A stretch of DNA of 64,000 nucleotides from Gigantopelta aegis (Eukaryota > Mollusca > Gastropoda > Neomphalida > Peltospiridae), in contig NC_054703.1 of NCBI RefSeq assembly GCF_016097555.1, positions 10,959,957 to 11,023,956 of the forward strand, given 5' to 3'. Below are positions 54,251 through 64,000 of the stretch, one piece after another (the stretch's first letter is position 1; each line of letters starts with the position of its first letter). The position numbers and the translations under genes are program-made. Under the pieces are notes generated by a model. It ran no database searches and was not told the DNA's origin. It was given only the letters and a program-made list of their open reading frames with translations.

Positions 54251-54924
54251 TCAGATGCTGACAGAAAATTACTGAAAACAGAAATAATACACTCATGTTC
54301 TTTCTAACAATTTCTAATATCTTAGGCGAAGCATTTCTTATTTATATTTATTCTATTCTATTTTTTTTTTTTTTTATTTTTTAATAGTATAGTACATGTC
54401 AATATAATAATAATTTGTATTTAAATTATGTGTACTTCGAGATGTTTCTCTGTAGTGTGAAATATGTATATTTTATTAAACAGTATCTCGCAGAAAGCAT
54501 TACAAATGACAGCGATAAAGAACCGCCATTGACCGAGGCTACCTGAGATACCCATATAAAATACTGGAAACATTTCTAATATCTTATTCAAAACACTTAT
54601 TATTTGCATATTTTAATTTTTATCCTTTCTTTTCCTTCTTTCTTTAAACAAAATGATAAAATAAAACACGAAACTATGTAATGAAAACTGTGTATATTTA
54701 TGATTTTAATTGTATTTAGTTCTAGATGTTTGTTAGTAGTCTGAAATAAGTATATTTTATTAAAAAGTATCAATTCATTTAAGAGATAGATTTATTCGAG
54801 AAGTGTATGCTAATCTCCATTTCTTTAAAATGTATAATTTATAAGCACTTCGCTAATAATCACTGTATCCAGTATTATTTAGCAACAACAACAAAAAAAA
54901 AACCAAAAAAAAAAAAACCTTCTT
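54251..54924. other. Unit D spacer with a ~870-bp deletion
   Basis: Matches unit B 27286-27795, then jumps at ~54775 to the equivalent of 28662. Core repeat CR-4 and the small ORF of unit B are missing. No gene. Confidence 0.6.
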
Positions 54925-55165
54925 ACTGTTCAAGCACGCTGTCCTGGGCACACATCATAGCTATCTGAGTTGTCTATCCATAGCAGTGGGGTAATGATCA
55001 CTTGTTAATGGTTACCTAGAGCAAACTTGTATAGTTGCCTTACAGCTACGCAATAGGTCTAAGTCTTTAATTGTCACTGGATGGAAGCCGGTACCGTGAT
55101 ACGAACCCAGACCTACCAGTTTTAAGTTCAGTGACTTAACAACCGAGACTGATATTTATCTCGCC
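54925..55165 (-). mobile_element. SINE type II, old copy in unit D
   Basis: Ortholog of 28795-29020 with the same ends and neighbours (TTCAAGCACGCTGTCCTGGG at the tail side, CCGGTACCGTGATACGAACC at the head side). Confidence 0.7.
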
Positions 55166-55424
55166 CAGTTGTTGAGAGACAATCATTTGAAATAAAAGTA
55201 ACACTCACATTCTTCTTAACGATATATAAAAAAAATCCCAACATTTAATCATGTGGAGGATTTATTATTTTATATTTAAACAACACCCCCCACCCCCAAA
55301 AAACCCCCCAAAACAACAACAACCACAAAAAACAAAACAAACAAAAAACAGCCCACCACACAACAACAACAAGAAAAACAACAACCACATTACAGCTAGA
55401 TGGCTATATATTATGAAACTCGGA
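55166..55424. other. A/C-rich spacer
   Basis: Low-complexity A/C-rich sequence (55283-55390) takes the place of the ~1.2-kb stretch present in unit B (29165-30375). Confidence 0.55.
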
Positions 55425-55880
55425 CAAATGTTGTTCAAGAGATATTAAAATGTATCATTCTAAAAGCATTATATGGGCATCGAAATATAATCGCAAATGA
55501 CCGAATTTCATTAAACAAACCGGGATATCACGACAATGAGAGTCCGATCCCGTGTTCTATTTCGGGGATTAGACATCAATGACTTGTGACAAGGTCAACC
55601 GATAATAAATCTGTTTGTCGGTAAAAATAGACAATACATACAAGTTACTGCGGGACTTACGTGAACCGCAAGAAACAATGGAAAAATGAAATTAAAGATA
55701 TCAAAGAAAAACAAAGAATATTGTTGAATAAACTGAATAAACCTACCCAACAACAATCGTGTCAACACAAACCAAACGGTCACGAGAAGGCTATTCCGAA
55801 CCGTTGTTCGGACTATTTATGTACCGTGAAATACGGATTATGATTAATTTCTTCATTCATTTTAGTTCATTTCAACTTTA
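55425..55880 (+). repeat. Core repeat copy CR-9
   Basis: Counterpart of CR-5: GGGCATCGAAATATAATCGC, GAGAGTCCGATCCCGTG, the TCCGAAC-CGTT-GTTCGGA inverted repeat (~55795-55812), ATACGGATTATGATTAAT. Confidence 0.75.
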
Positions 55881-55935
55881 TCCAGTTAAGGTTGAATTAT
55901 TCAATTATATAAGGTTTATTATTATTATTATTATT

Positions 55936-56093
55936 AGGGCCGTAGCTAGGATTTTTTGTTTCTGGGGGTGGGGGTGGGGGTGGGGTGGGGGGGTGGGGTG
56001 GGGGTGGGGGCAACTGAGTAGTTAATTATCTAAAACTCCTTTTCTTTAAGGTTCTAAAATGCTTTCCGAATTTTCCATGCTAGCTACGGCCCT
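55936..56093. mobile_element. Short TIR element with G-rich end (MITE-G copy 2)
   Basis: Perfect 14-bp inverted ends AGGGCCGTAGCTAG (55936-55949) and its complement (56080-56093) lie within an (ATT)n tract. Next to the left end is a GGGGGT-type tract (about 55963-56010) with more than six runs of four or more G. It is absent from the matching place in B' (~30935-30960). It looks related to 1465-1671. Confidence 0.75.
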
Positions 56094-56107
56094 GATGATG
56101 ATGATTA

Positions 56108-56139
<32 letters not shown>

Positions 56140-56199
56140 AGTTCAATTGTTTCTTACTTTAAAAAAAAAAAAAAAAAAATCAATGATATATTTATTTAT

Positions 56200-57180
56200 T
56201 TTCCCTTGTAAGTTGTATTGCACAAAGTAGGTGATCGGTTTCACAGTCTTTTGTTTAGTTGGGCGCCTCTCTGACACCAGCCTGTAATGCACATTTTCTC
56301 GAAACAAAAGTATTGAAAGAAGTACTAAAACAGGACCAGGAAATGAACAAATGAACCAGAAACGAAGACTTGAATAACATAAGACATTTTACCTTTCGCT
56401 ATAACTGCACAAGCTCTGTCTTTTCTGTATATTTTCCCCTTGAATAGTAAGCACTACTGATGTTCGTTTTGTTTGATATTATAGTGAACCAATACATCCT
56501 GATTACAGTTACGTGGCGTTAGTTACATTATGTACCATTTCACTCTTGTGGTGCAAAACTATATGTACAGTGTTCGGTTCACTTTGAACTTTAAAACAGC
56601 TTAGATGGTACTGGTATAGTGCTACCATAACAATTAGTCGCCAGGGCTGGACATAGGTCAGTGGATCCATTATGAATTTCCCATTCCAAACAGGGCCCCA
56701 CGACTGGTATATCAAATGGCTTGATATGTGCCCTCCTGTCTGTAGGACAATGCACATACAAAATTCTTTGCTACTAAAGGAAAAACAAAGCGGTTGTTGG
56801 GATGGACCCTCATTTTCCTCTAGATCCACCCGTTTACCTGGCTGGCTTCAGAAAACATTACAAAAATTATTAAAATGAGCACCTGGAAGAAACAATTATA
56901 ATGAAAGAAGAATATTTTTCAAAATGTTTTATTCCCGAGTTAATAATTAAAAAAATAGCATAAATCAGATTAGCACATAGTTAACTAGCATTCTTAAAGT
57001 ACTGCTAAAACAATACATGTCCCCTACAGGGTACTGCAGATGTTCTTTTAAATTCATGGGCAACAAATCATTTTTGATAGAGTTTTGACCCTTCAATACA
57101 TTCCCGTAAAATTGAACTTGATCTAGACATAATAATGAGTAAATCTTCATGGAACTATAATTTAAAATTTTAAAACGTTT
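56200..57180 (-). pseudogene. Relic unit D': zinc-finger gene flanks without the finger ORF
   Basis: The ZNF 5'-flank sequence at 56211-56515 (GTGATCGGTTTCACAG, TGACACCAGCCTGTAATG, ACGAAGACTTGAATAACATA) is followed by the 3'-flank sequence 56565-57140 (TCACTTTGAACTTTAAAAC, type III SINE-like part 56643-56780, minus-strand AATAAA at 56928-56933, TAGCATTCTTAAAGTACTGC). It is the same arrangement as B' (31010-31940), so the finger ORF was lost before the block duplication. Confidence 0.65.
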
Positions 57181-57429
57181 CTCGAAGATACAGAAATAAA
57201 ATCTGGAATAAGTGATATTGAATATCTTAAGAAAATAGGAGCAATATATTTATTTAGGAATACACCTTGATTAACATAAATGGAAACATATATATTAATT
57301 GCAGACACTATATTGATCTTTTAAGGGATATTACTCGATAAAACCGAGGAACAGTCATGCCGTTTAGATATTTTGTGTATCAAAATATTTTCAAATTATG
57401 AAACGCTGTATTGCTTGTGTATACCGGAC

Positions 57430-58005
57430 TGTTTAGTTCGCTCGATGAGCTTGCGTCGTAGAATCAAACCACCTAGGTGGATCCATTCAACTGATTGGGT
57501 TTCTTTCTCGTTCCAACCATTGCACCACAACTGGCCACAGGCCGTGGTATGTCCGTTCATGTATGTGGGAATCTTCATATACAAGATCCCTTGTTGCATT
57601 AAAAAAAATACCGACCTCGGTGATGTCGTGGATAAGCCCTCTGACATAACGCTGGTAGGTACAGGGTTCGCAGCCCTGCACCGGCTCTCACATAGGGCGA
57701 GTTCTAACGACTCAGTAGGTAGGTGTAAGGCCACTACACCTTCTTTTCTCTCTCACTAACCACTAACCAACTACCCTAGACAGACATCCCAGATAGCTGA
57801 GGTGTGCCCAGGACAGCGTGCTTGAACCTTAATTGGATATAAGCTCGAAACTAAATTTAAAAAAACCCAAAAAAAAAAACAAACAACGTAGTGGGTTTTC
57901 TTGGATGACTAAGTGTCAGAATTATCAAACGTTTGACATCTAATACCCGATGATTAGTTAATCATTGTGCTCTAGTGGTGTCGTTAAATGAAACAAACTT
58001 TGTTG
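57430..58005 (+). mobile_element. SINE type I variant, split by a SINE type II
   Basis: The body lies at 57430-57600 (GCACCACAACTGGCCAC, GGCCGTGGTATGTCC, ACAAGATCCCTTGTTGC) and the tail at 57890-58005 (CGATGATTAGTTAATCATTG, GGTGTCGTTAAATGAAACAA). The type II copy at 57609-57862 separates them. The tail differs from ordinary type I and resembles those at 13554 and 60918. Confidence 0.7.
57609..57862 (+). mobile_element. SINE type II inserted in the preceding SINE
   Basis: Head ACCGACCTCGGTGATGTCG, B box GGTACAGGGTTCGCAGCCC, body TAGGTAGGTGTAAGGCCAC, tail CTTGAACCTTAATTGGATAT, with A-rich sequence on both sides. Confidence 0.75.
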
Positions 58006-58660
58006 AGAAGCCATTTTTGTTTGCTTTTGAAATGAATAATTTAACTAAAATAACCAGCATTTTCATGTGATATTTCTTGCGTGAAATATAACCACATAAA
58101 ATTCATGTTTAAATCTAAATCTATAATTTAATAAAACATCACTCACTAAGACACAACACTTGGTCAGGATCATGTTTTGATCGTAAAATGTCACATATAT
58201 AAGTTTTATTTTTAAATCAATGGCTTGTACATGGATGTCAACATGAAGTGAATAAATACTTATAAATCAGTATATTTTCGATACAAAATAATACACACAG
58301 ATACACGCCAATCCCCCACTGCAGGAATGTATTTAGAGCCAGTTTATTAAGAGTTGTATGTATGTTTTATAGTATTAACAGTGTGGCTGTTATACATCAA
58401 TTGAAAAAAAAACAAAAAACTATCTGGCTTCAATAGTAGCACGTGTACATTATATTATTGACATTAATATAGGTCAATGTATCGGGCTCATGTACCTTTA
58501 AAGTGGTAGATACAAATTTATACCATAAGACAGTGCACGTACATTTCGTTTTCATATTACATACCCTGGTATGATATAAAATTACAGAATATACAAATGT
58601 CTATTAGAAATCAATACCTGTAGGGATAACATAAAAACGTAAAGTATTATTCGAAACTAT
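58006..58660. other. No recognisable feature
   Basis: AT-rich unique sequence with no ORF of note and no repeat shared with the rest of the window. Confidence 0.5.
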
Positions 58661-58732
58661 AACAGACTGCCTTGGTGTAACTAAAGTGTAGCGTCCATAC
58701 AAGTGAATGCTTGTACAATTGTTGTTTGACAT
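58661..58732. repeat. Direct repeat left of Tc1 copy 2
   Basis: AACAGACTGCCTTGGTGTAA to GTTGTTTGACAT, ~72 bp, repeated with a few changes at 60251-60327 on the far side of the transposon. Confidence 0.85.
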
Positions 58733-58776
58733 CCCTGCAAAGAAAAAAAAACATAAACTATTATTCACATATATAT

Positions 58777-60242
58777 ACTCTTCAAAAAAAGAAACGCAAA
58801 AGGGTACAAATGGGTTATAACTCCGATTTTATGTTTCCTACCGGTTCATGCTTTGTGAATATAAGGTCATTGCATGTCCCAAACACATTCCCACGGTTAC
58901 ATTCGATAAAACGCAGCTACTGTACAATAAAGTTCGAAAATGTCAATATTCGCAAAAACGCAGCCACGTGCAAACCATGTCACCACTGCACGTGCGTTGT
59001 CTGCACGTGCAACATGAACACCGACAGTATAAAAGTGCAGGGTGTTCGCTTGCCTGGCCTCTGTGGCCGACAGTTGACAATCCAGGACATGCCACGTCTC
59101 AGTGAACCGCAGAGAAACAATTATCGGCCGACTAGAAACAGGCGAATCCAGAAATTGCCAGGGCATTCCATGTGTCCCCAAGCACCATCTCCAGACTGTG
59201 GGACCGTTACCAGCAACATGGATCAACACGTGACCTCCCTAGAAACGGGTCACTACCCCCGGGCACCGCTACATCCGGGTACGCCACCTGAAAATTATTT
59301 GACTACTGCCACCTCCACAGCCGCAGCAATACCAGGTTCGCAGGATATCCGACCAGACCGTACGGAACCGCCTACGTGAGGTAGGAATTCGTGCCAGACG
59401 TCCATTTTCGAGGTGTCATCTTAACACCACAAACCGTGACTCCGACTAGTGGTGCCAGATTCATCGACAATGGCCTCAACTGCGATGGAAACAGGTGTGG
59501 TTCAGTGACGAGTCCCGATTTCTGCTCCGACGTCATGATGGAAGATGTCGCGTGTATAGGCGTCGTGGTGAACGTTATGCGGCAAACTGCGTGCAGGAAG
59601 TGGACAGATTCGGCGGGGGTAGTGTCATGGTGTGGGCAGCCATCTCACACACTGGCAGAACTGACCTGGTCCACGTGCAGGGCAACCTGAATGCACAGGG
59701 CTACATTGACCAGATCCTCCGGCCACACATCGTTCCAGTTATGGCCAACGCCAACGCAGTGTTCCAACATGACAACGCCAGGCCTCACACAGCACGTCTC
59801 ACAACGGCTTTCCTACAGAACAACAACATTAATGTCCTTCCTTGGCCATCGATATCACCGGATTTGAACCCAATTGAGCATCTATGGGACGAGTTGGACC
59901 GACGCCTCCGACAGCGACAACCACAGCCCCAGACCCTGCCCGAGCTGGCAGCAGCCTTGCAGGCCGAGTGGGCCACCATCCCCCGGGACGTCATCCGTAC
60001 TCTGGTTGCTTCAATGGGCAGGCGGTGCCAGGCAGTTGTCAACACACGCGGAGGCCCCACCCGGTATTGACTCCAGATGACCTTGACCTTGGTGGTGTGT
60101 CCTATCACTTACTCACAATGGACTAGAGTGAATTGTGAACAATCCTGCAACATTTGGTCATTATCGGACTCACCATTCAATAATTAAATCAATTCTCCAA
60201 ATGTTACAACAATGTGGTTTTGCGTTTCTTCTTTTGAAGAGT
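58777..60242 (+). mobile_element. Tc1-like DNA transposon, copy 2
   Basis: 1466 bp between inverted ends ACTCTTCAAAAAAAGAAACG and the complement of ACTCTTCAAAAGAAGAAACG, flanked by TATATA. Same family and nearly the same length as copy 1, in the opposite orientation and at an unrelated site. Confidence 0.9.
59089..60070 (+). pseudogene. Tc1-like DD34E transposase, N-terminal half frameshifted
   Basis: It starts with MPRLSEPQRNN, but the DNA-binding half (59.1-59.45 kb) has several indels and is spread over three frames. From 59495 to 60070 the catalytic domain is open for 191 residues with all three acidic residues: FSDESRF, FQHDNARPHTA and NPIEHLWDELDRR, spaced DD34E. Compared with copy 1 this half is in one frame (VHVQGNLNAQGYIDQILRPH), whereas copy 1 is shifted there. 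A C-terminal-only product could not recognise the ends, so the copy is dead. Confidence 0.9.
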
Positions 60243-60250
60243 ATATATAT

Positions 60251-60327
60251 AACAGACTGCCTTGATGTAAGTAAAGTGTAGCGTCCATACCCCATACGTG
60301 AATACTTGTACAATTGTTGTGCGACAT
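60251..60327. repeat. Direct repeat right of Tc1 copy 2
   Basis: Second copy of the ~72-bp flank, with a 5-bp insertion (CCCCA region) and several substitutions relative to 58661-58732. Confidence 0.85.
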
Positions 60328-60620
60328 GAATTGACTAATGCCCCTGAATATTGACTAATGTCTGTTCGTCAATTGTATCTTCAAAATACCAATGTATGTT
60401 AAAAACACCTATTCAGTGTAAATATTTAAATGATTATGGTTAAAATATTAAATTATTACCCATATGGTTAAAAATATCTTGGTACATATCTAAGTGAATG
60501 CCCTAGTGGGACGTAACCATTCTGACGTCACACGATGACGTCATCGATTGGCGCACAACCTTACAGGAACGTCAACGAAACGAGTGATATAAATTAAGAT
60601 CGATTATGGGTAATAAATAC
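60328..60620. other. No recognisable feature
   Basis: AT-rich spacer; a short TGACGTCACACGATGACGTCA near 60521-60541 contains two CRE-like TGACGTCA motifs. Confidence 0.45.
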
Positions 60621-60763
60621 GATATTAAACTCGCTACCATTTCGTATCATGTTTATGTCCCTCGTGAAATAATTTTCATTGTCACTCGCTAATGCTCGGG
60701 ACAACTGAAAATTATTTCACTCGGGACATAAACATGATAAGAAATGGAAGCTCGTTCAGTATC
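60621..60763. mobile_element. Fold-back element (long hairpin)
   Basis: A nearly perfect inverted repeat of ~60 bp per arm. The left arm has CATGTTTATGTCCCTCGTGA and AATAATTTTCA; the right arm has TGAAAATTATTTCACTCGGG and ACATAAACATG. The loop is ~16 bp between TTGTC and GACAA. No ORF. It resembles a palindromic MITE. Confidence 0.75.
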
Positions 60764-60917
60764 CTATAATTATATACATACATCTTAGTACATAATGTTC
60801 TAGGAAAGTATTTTATGAGTTTAAATAGAATGATACTTTAGGGGTGTAAACACTACCGGGATGTGAACACTACAGGCTAGACATTGTGTGGCCCCATTGA
60901 CAGTAATATACATTTTT

Positions 60918-61245
60918 TTATAGCAGTTTGTTGTGTTTAACGACCCCACTAGAGTGTATTGATTAATTAATCATCGGCTATTGAATGTCAAACATTTGGT
61001 AATTCTGACTCGTAGTCATCAGAGGAAAATGCAGTAAGGGATTTTTATATGCACTTTCTCACAGAAAGGAAAACACATACCAGGGCCTTTGCACTAGTTC
61101 GAACGAGCAAAAAATCCAATCAATTGAATGAATCCACTGAGGTGGTTCAATTGTGCAACCCAAGCACCTCAAACGAGAATCAACTGATTGAGCTAAATGC
61201 CGTCATTGTCAGTAATAAATCACAATATGCATCATCTGGGTTTTT
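60918..61245 (-). mobile_element. SINE type I variant, reverse, diverged
   Basis: The tail at the left (GTTTAACGACCCCACTAGAG, ATCATCGGCTATTGAATGTC) is followed by a worn body (ATATGCACTTTCTCACAG) and a head-like part with CTGAGGTGGTTCAATTG. The 78-residue ORF here is only SINE sequence. Confidence 0.6.
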
Positions 61246-61780
61246 TTATTTTGGGGGAAGACGTCCAAGATCTATTGTGGTGTAACTGACACAATTAATT
61301 ACCATACACTGTGATGGCATGAACGACAGGGGTATGGACACTACACTTTTTGTTTCCAACAATTCACATTGAAACCATCATCCGTCTGGCATTGACCTAT
61401 ATTAATGATGGCAGCTACAGATCTGTGAAATTGGTATTTGGTTATAACAAATGGCATCATTTGAAAGCATTATATATCAAGAATATGTCATATTTGGGAA
61501 ATAACATGGGGTAACATTAGTCCTATTCTGAAAAAAAGAGAAACACCATAACGATGATCATGGTATGTTCATCCGGCTGTCAAATGTCACACAACGCAGC
61601 TATCGAAAAGCGGCAACCTCCAAAAGACAGATGATATCTGTTGAAAATGGGAAACATTAATACTTACCTTATTACTATACAAATAAATAATTACTTTCAA
61701 TATAAAATTGTATCTTTTCAAGTTGGACATGCATAACACTTAAAACAACCATTTCATCACCACGATATCGTACACTGCAT
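61246..61780. other. No recognisable feature
   Basis: AT-rich sequence without shared repeats or coding signs. It precedes the broken zinc-finger locus E. Confidence 0.5.
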
Positions 61781-61863
61781 GATTGAAATGTTTAACATCA
61801 GGGTGAGTTAACATATGATGTTTCAAGTGCGACTTTCAAATGTGAGGCTTGTGAAAACTCATT

Positions 61864-62334
61864 TTAACAAACCTCACATTTGAAAGACTTGACACCGGTG
61901 TGAATCAGCATGTGTCTTTTCAAGGCCGACGACCTCTGTGTGAATGATTTTTCACACACGTCACAACTAAAATGTTTAACACCAGTCTGAATTAACGTGT
62001 GTCGTTTCAAGGCCGACCTCTGTGTGAATGATTTTTCACACACGTCACAACTAAAATGTTTAACACCAGTCTGAATTAACGTGTGTCGTTTCAAGGCCGA
62101 CCTCTGTGTGAATGATTTTTCACACACGTCACAACTAAAATGTTTAACACCAGTCTGAATTAACGTGTGTCGTTTCAAGGCCGACCTCTGTGTGAATGAT
62201 TTTTCACACACGTCACAACTAAAATGTTTAACACCAGTGTGAATTAACATGTGTCGTTTCAAGGCCGACCTCTGTGTGAATGAGTTTTCACACACGTCAC
62301 AACTAAAATGTTTAACACCAGTGTGAATTAGCAT
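61864..62334 (-). pseudogene. Zinc-finger locus E, 5-finger fragment
   Basis: A 156-residue open frame with five fingers FSCDVCEKSFTQRSALKRH from almost identical 84-bp units (minus strand). The 5' side is cut off by a SINE, so the first Met is internal. Fingers 2-4 end TLIQ instead of MLIH: the fourth zinc ligand is Gln. Finger 5 has one extra Ser (QRSSALKRH, X13 instead of X12). The frame ends FKCEVC-TAA, the same stop position as in ZNF-B and ZNF-D; further finger-like codons follow to ~61785 in broken frames. Loss of the leader, three damaged fingers and no start make this a pseudogene or a very recently rearranged fragment. Confidence 0.7.
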
Positions 62335-62336
62335 GT

Positions 62337-62430
62337 GCGTCTGGGTAGGAGCCGGTACCAGGATGCGTACCCAGTACTTACCAGCCTTAAATCTAATAGC
62401 TTAACCTTTACACGACCGAGACCGGTTCGA
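62337..62430 (-). mobile_element. SINE type II head fragment interrupting locus E
   Basis: GGGTAGGAGCCGGTACCAGG, GCGTACCCAGTACTTACC and ACCGAGACCGGT are the reverse of a type II head. Finger codons lie on both sides of it (61864-62334 and 62460-62640). Confidence 0.7.
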
Positions 62431-62459
62431 CTTAAAGTAAAGTAACACTCTTATAAACA

Positions 62460-62640
62460 TTACATCACACATGAAAGGCTTAACTCCAGTCTTTCAAGTT
62501 TTTGTTCGATATAAATGATTTGCACACACGTCACATAAAACAGTCTCAACTCCAGTATGGATCAATATATGCTCAACTTCTTTCAAGTGCGACCTGTGTG
62601 AGAATAGTGTGTCTAAATCGCACATCTGAAACAGACCTAG
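62460..62640 (-). pseudogene. Further decayed fingers of locus E
   Basis: Minus-strand pieces FSHRSHLKEVEHILIHTGVE and TVLCDVCANHLY are zinc-finger sequence with extra residues and lost ligands. The frame then runs into the first monomer of satellite S6. Confidence 0.65.
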
Positions 62641-64000
62641 CCATTCAAGAGGATCTATCACTCTCACCGAGACATGTACAAAGACATCTGAAACAGACCT
62701 AGACATTCAAGGAGATATATCACTCTCACCAAGGCATGCACAAAGACATCTGAAACAGACCTAGCTATTCAAGGGAATCTATCACTCACCGAGGCATGCA
62801 CAAAGACATCTGAAACAGACCTAGCCATCCAAGGGGATCTATCACTCTCACCGAGGCATGTACAAAGACATCTGAAACGGACCTAGCCATTCAAGGGGAT
62901 CCATCACTCTCACCGAGGCATGTACAAAGAAATCTGAAACAGACCTAGCCATTCATGGGGATCTATCACTCTCACCAAGACATGTACAAAGACATCTGAA
63001 ACAGACCTAGCCATTCAAGGGGATCCATCACTCTCACCGAGGCATGTACAAAGAAATCTGAAACAGACCTAGCCATTCATGGGATCTATCACTCTCACCA
63101 AGACATGTACAAAGACATCTGAAACAGACCTAGCCATTCATGGGGATCTATCACTCTCACCGAGGCATGTACAAAGAAATCTGAAACAGACCTAGCCATT
63201 CAAGAGGATCTATCACTCTCACAGAGGCATGCACAAAGACATCTGAAACAGACCTAGCCATTCAAGGGAATCTATCACTCTCACCGAGGCAAGTACAAAG
63301 ACATCTGAAACAGACCTAGCCATTCAAGGGGATCCATCACGCTCACCGAAGCAAGTACAAAGACATCTGAAACAGACCTAGCCATCCAAGGGGATCTATC
63401 ACTCTCACCGAGGCATGTACAAAGACATCTGAAACAGACCTAGCCATTCAAGGGGATGTATCACTCTCACCGAGGCATGTACAAAGAAATCTGAAACAGA
63501 CCTAGCCATTCATGGGGATCTATCACTCTCACCGAGGCATGTACAAAGACATCTGAAACAGACCTAGCCATTCATGGGGATCTATCACTCTCACCGAGGC
63601 ATGTACAAAGACATCTGAAACAGACCTAGCCATTCAAGAGGATCTATCACTCTCACAGAGGCAAGCACAAAGACATCTGAAACAGACCTAGCCATTCATA
63701 GGGATCTATCACTCTCACCGAGGCAAGTACAAAGACATCTGAAACAGACCTAGTCATTCAAGGGGATCTATCACTCTCACCGAGACATGTACAAAAACAT
63801 CTGAAACAGACCCAGGCATCCAATGGGATCTATCACTCTCACCGAGGCATGTACAAATACATCTGAAACAGACCTAGCCATTCAAGGGGATGTATCACTC
63901 TCACCGAGGCATGTACAAATAAATCTGAAACAGACCTAGCCAAAGACATCTGAAACAGACCTAGCCATTCAAGGGGATCTATCACTCTCACCGAGACATG
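62622..64000. repeat. Satellite S6, 62-bp unit, ~22 copies to the window end
   Basis: Tandem 62-bp unit with ACATCTGAAACAGACCTAGC, CATTCAAGGGGATCTATCAC and TCTCACCGAGGCATGTACAA. The first monomer overlaps finger codons of locus E; the string CACATCTGAAA also occurs in antisense finger codons of ZNF-B and ZNF-D. The array continues beyond the window. Confidence 0.95.

Noticed and set aside
58711-59379. 222-residue ORF overlapping the Tc1 copy 2
   Set aside because: It starts outside the transposon, runs through the terminal repeat and leaves the transposase frame; only part of it (MPRLSEPQRNN) is transposase.
61049-61285. 78-residue ORF
   Set aside because: It lies in a diverged reverse SINE.

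Overview
The window is eukaryotic, intron-era animal DNA, most likely from a marine mollusc and probably a gastropod. It is AT-rich and full of micro- and minisatellites. It carries several tRNA-headed SINE families whose bodies and 3' tails (ending in GTCGTTAAAYAAAAC) I recall from molluscan genomes; that attribution is from memory and was not checked. There is no operon structure, no bacterial gene, no CRISPR array and no rRNA gene. I saw no LTR element or provirus.

The only convincing host genes are minus-strand C2H2 zinc-finger (ZNF) genes of one family: A (6884-7651, 8 fingers), B (20324-21607, 14 fingers plus a stopped 15th), C (41958-42893, 10 fingers plus a decayed tail), D (50508-51875, 15 fingers plus a stopped 16th) and a broken fifth locus E (61864-62640). 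A-D share the N-terminus MSNSVDRCVE or a close variant, followed by fingers in a strict 28-residue register. Their linkers are mostly TGVKSF/TGVKPF rather than the classical TGEKPF. Each gene sits in a repeated genomic unit: 3' flank with an AATAAA signal, ZNF, 5' flank, a ~450-600 bp 'core repeat' (CR), satellites. Two further units (B' at ~31.0-31.9 kb, D' at ~56.2-57.2 kb) keep the gene flanks but have lost the finger ORF.

The order of similarity is A~C, B~D, B'~D'. The simplest reading is that an ancestral block A-B-B' (about 0-36.5 kb) was duplicated in tandem to give C-D-D' (about 37.6-57.2 kb). After that, the copies diverged mainly by satellite growth and mobile insertions. Single-copy or few-copy segments in one block are long arrays in the other: S1 (59 bp) 4.0-5.9 kb; S7 (82 bp) 6.6-6.9 kb; S2 (41 bp) 9.0-10.4 kb against 44.1-44.3 kb; S3 (58 bp, with higher-order structure) 23.4-27.3 kb against 53.8-54.25 kb; S4 (26 bp) at 13.0, 33.0-36.5 and 46.0-47.3 kb; S5 (52 bp) 40.25-40.65 kb; S6 (62 bp) 62.6 kb to the window end.

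Mobile DNA: two Tc1-like DD34E elements with ~25 bp inverted ends (13977-15448 and 58777-60242, both with frameshifted transposase), a LINE 3' fragment (~16.25-16.8 kb), several MITEs, a 287-bp retroposon family (R4) with clear target duplications, and about 25 SINE copies or fragments, some nested. Many insertions have a matching empty site in the sister unit, so the order of events can be read directly. Between ~13.9 and 18.9 kb (A/B junction) and ~57.2 and 61.7 kb (after D') the sequence is unrelated to the units.
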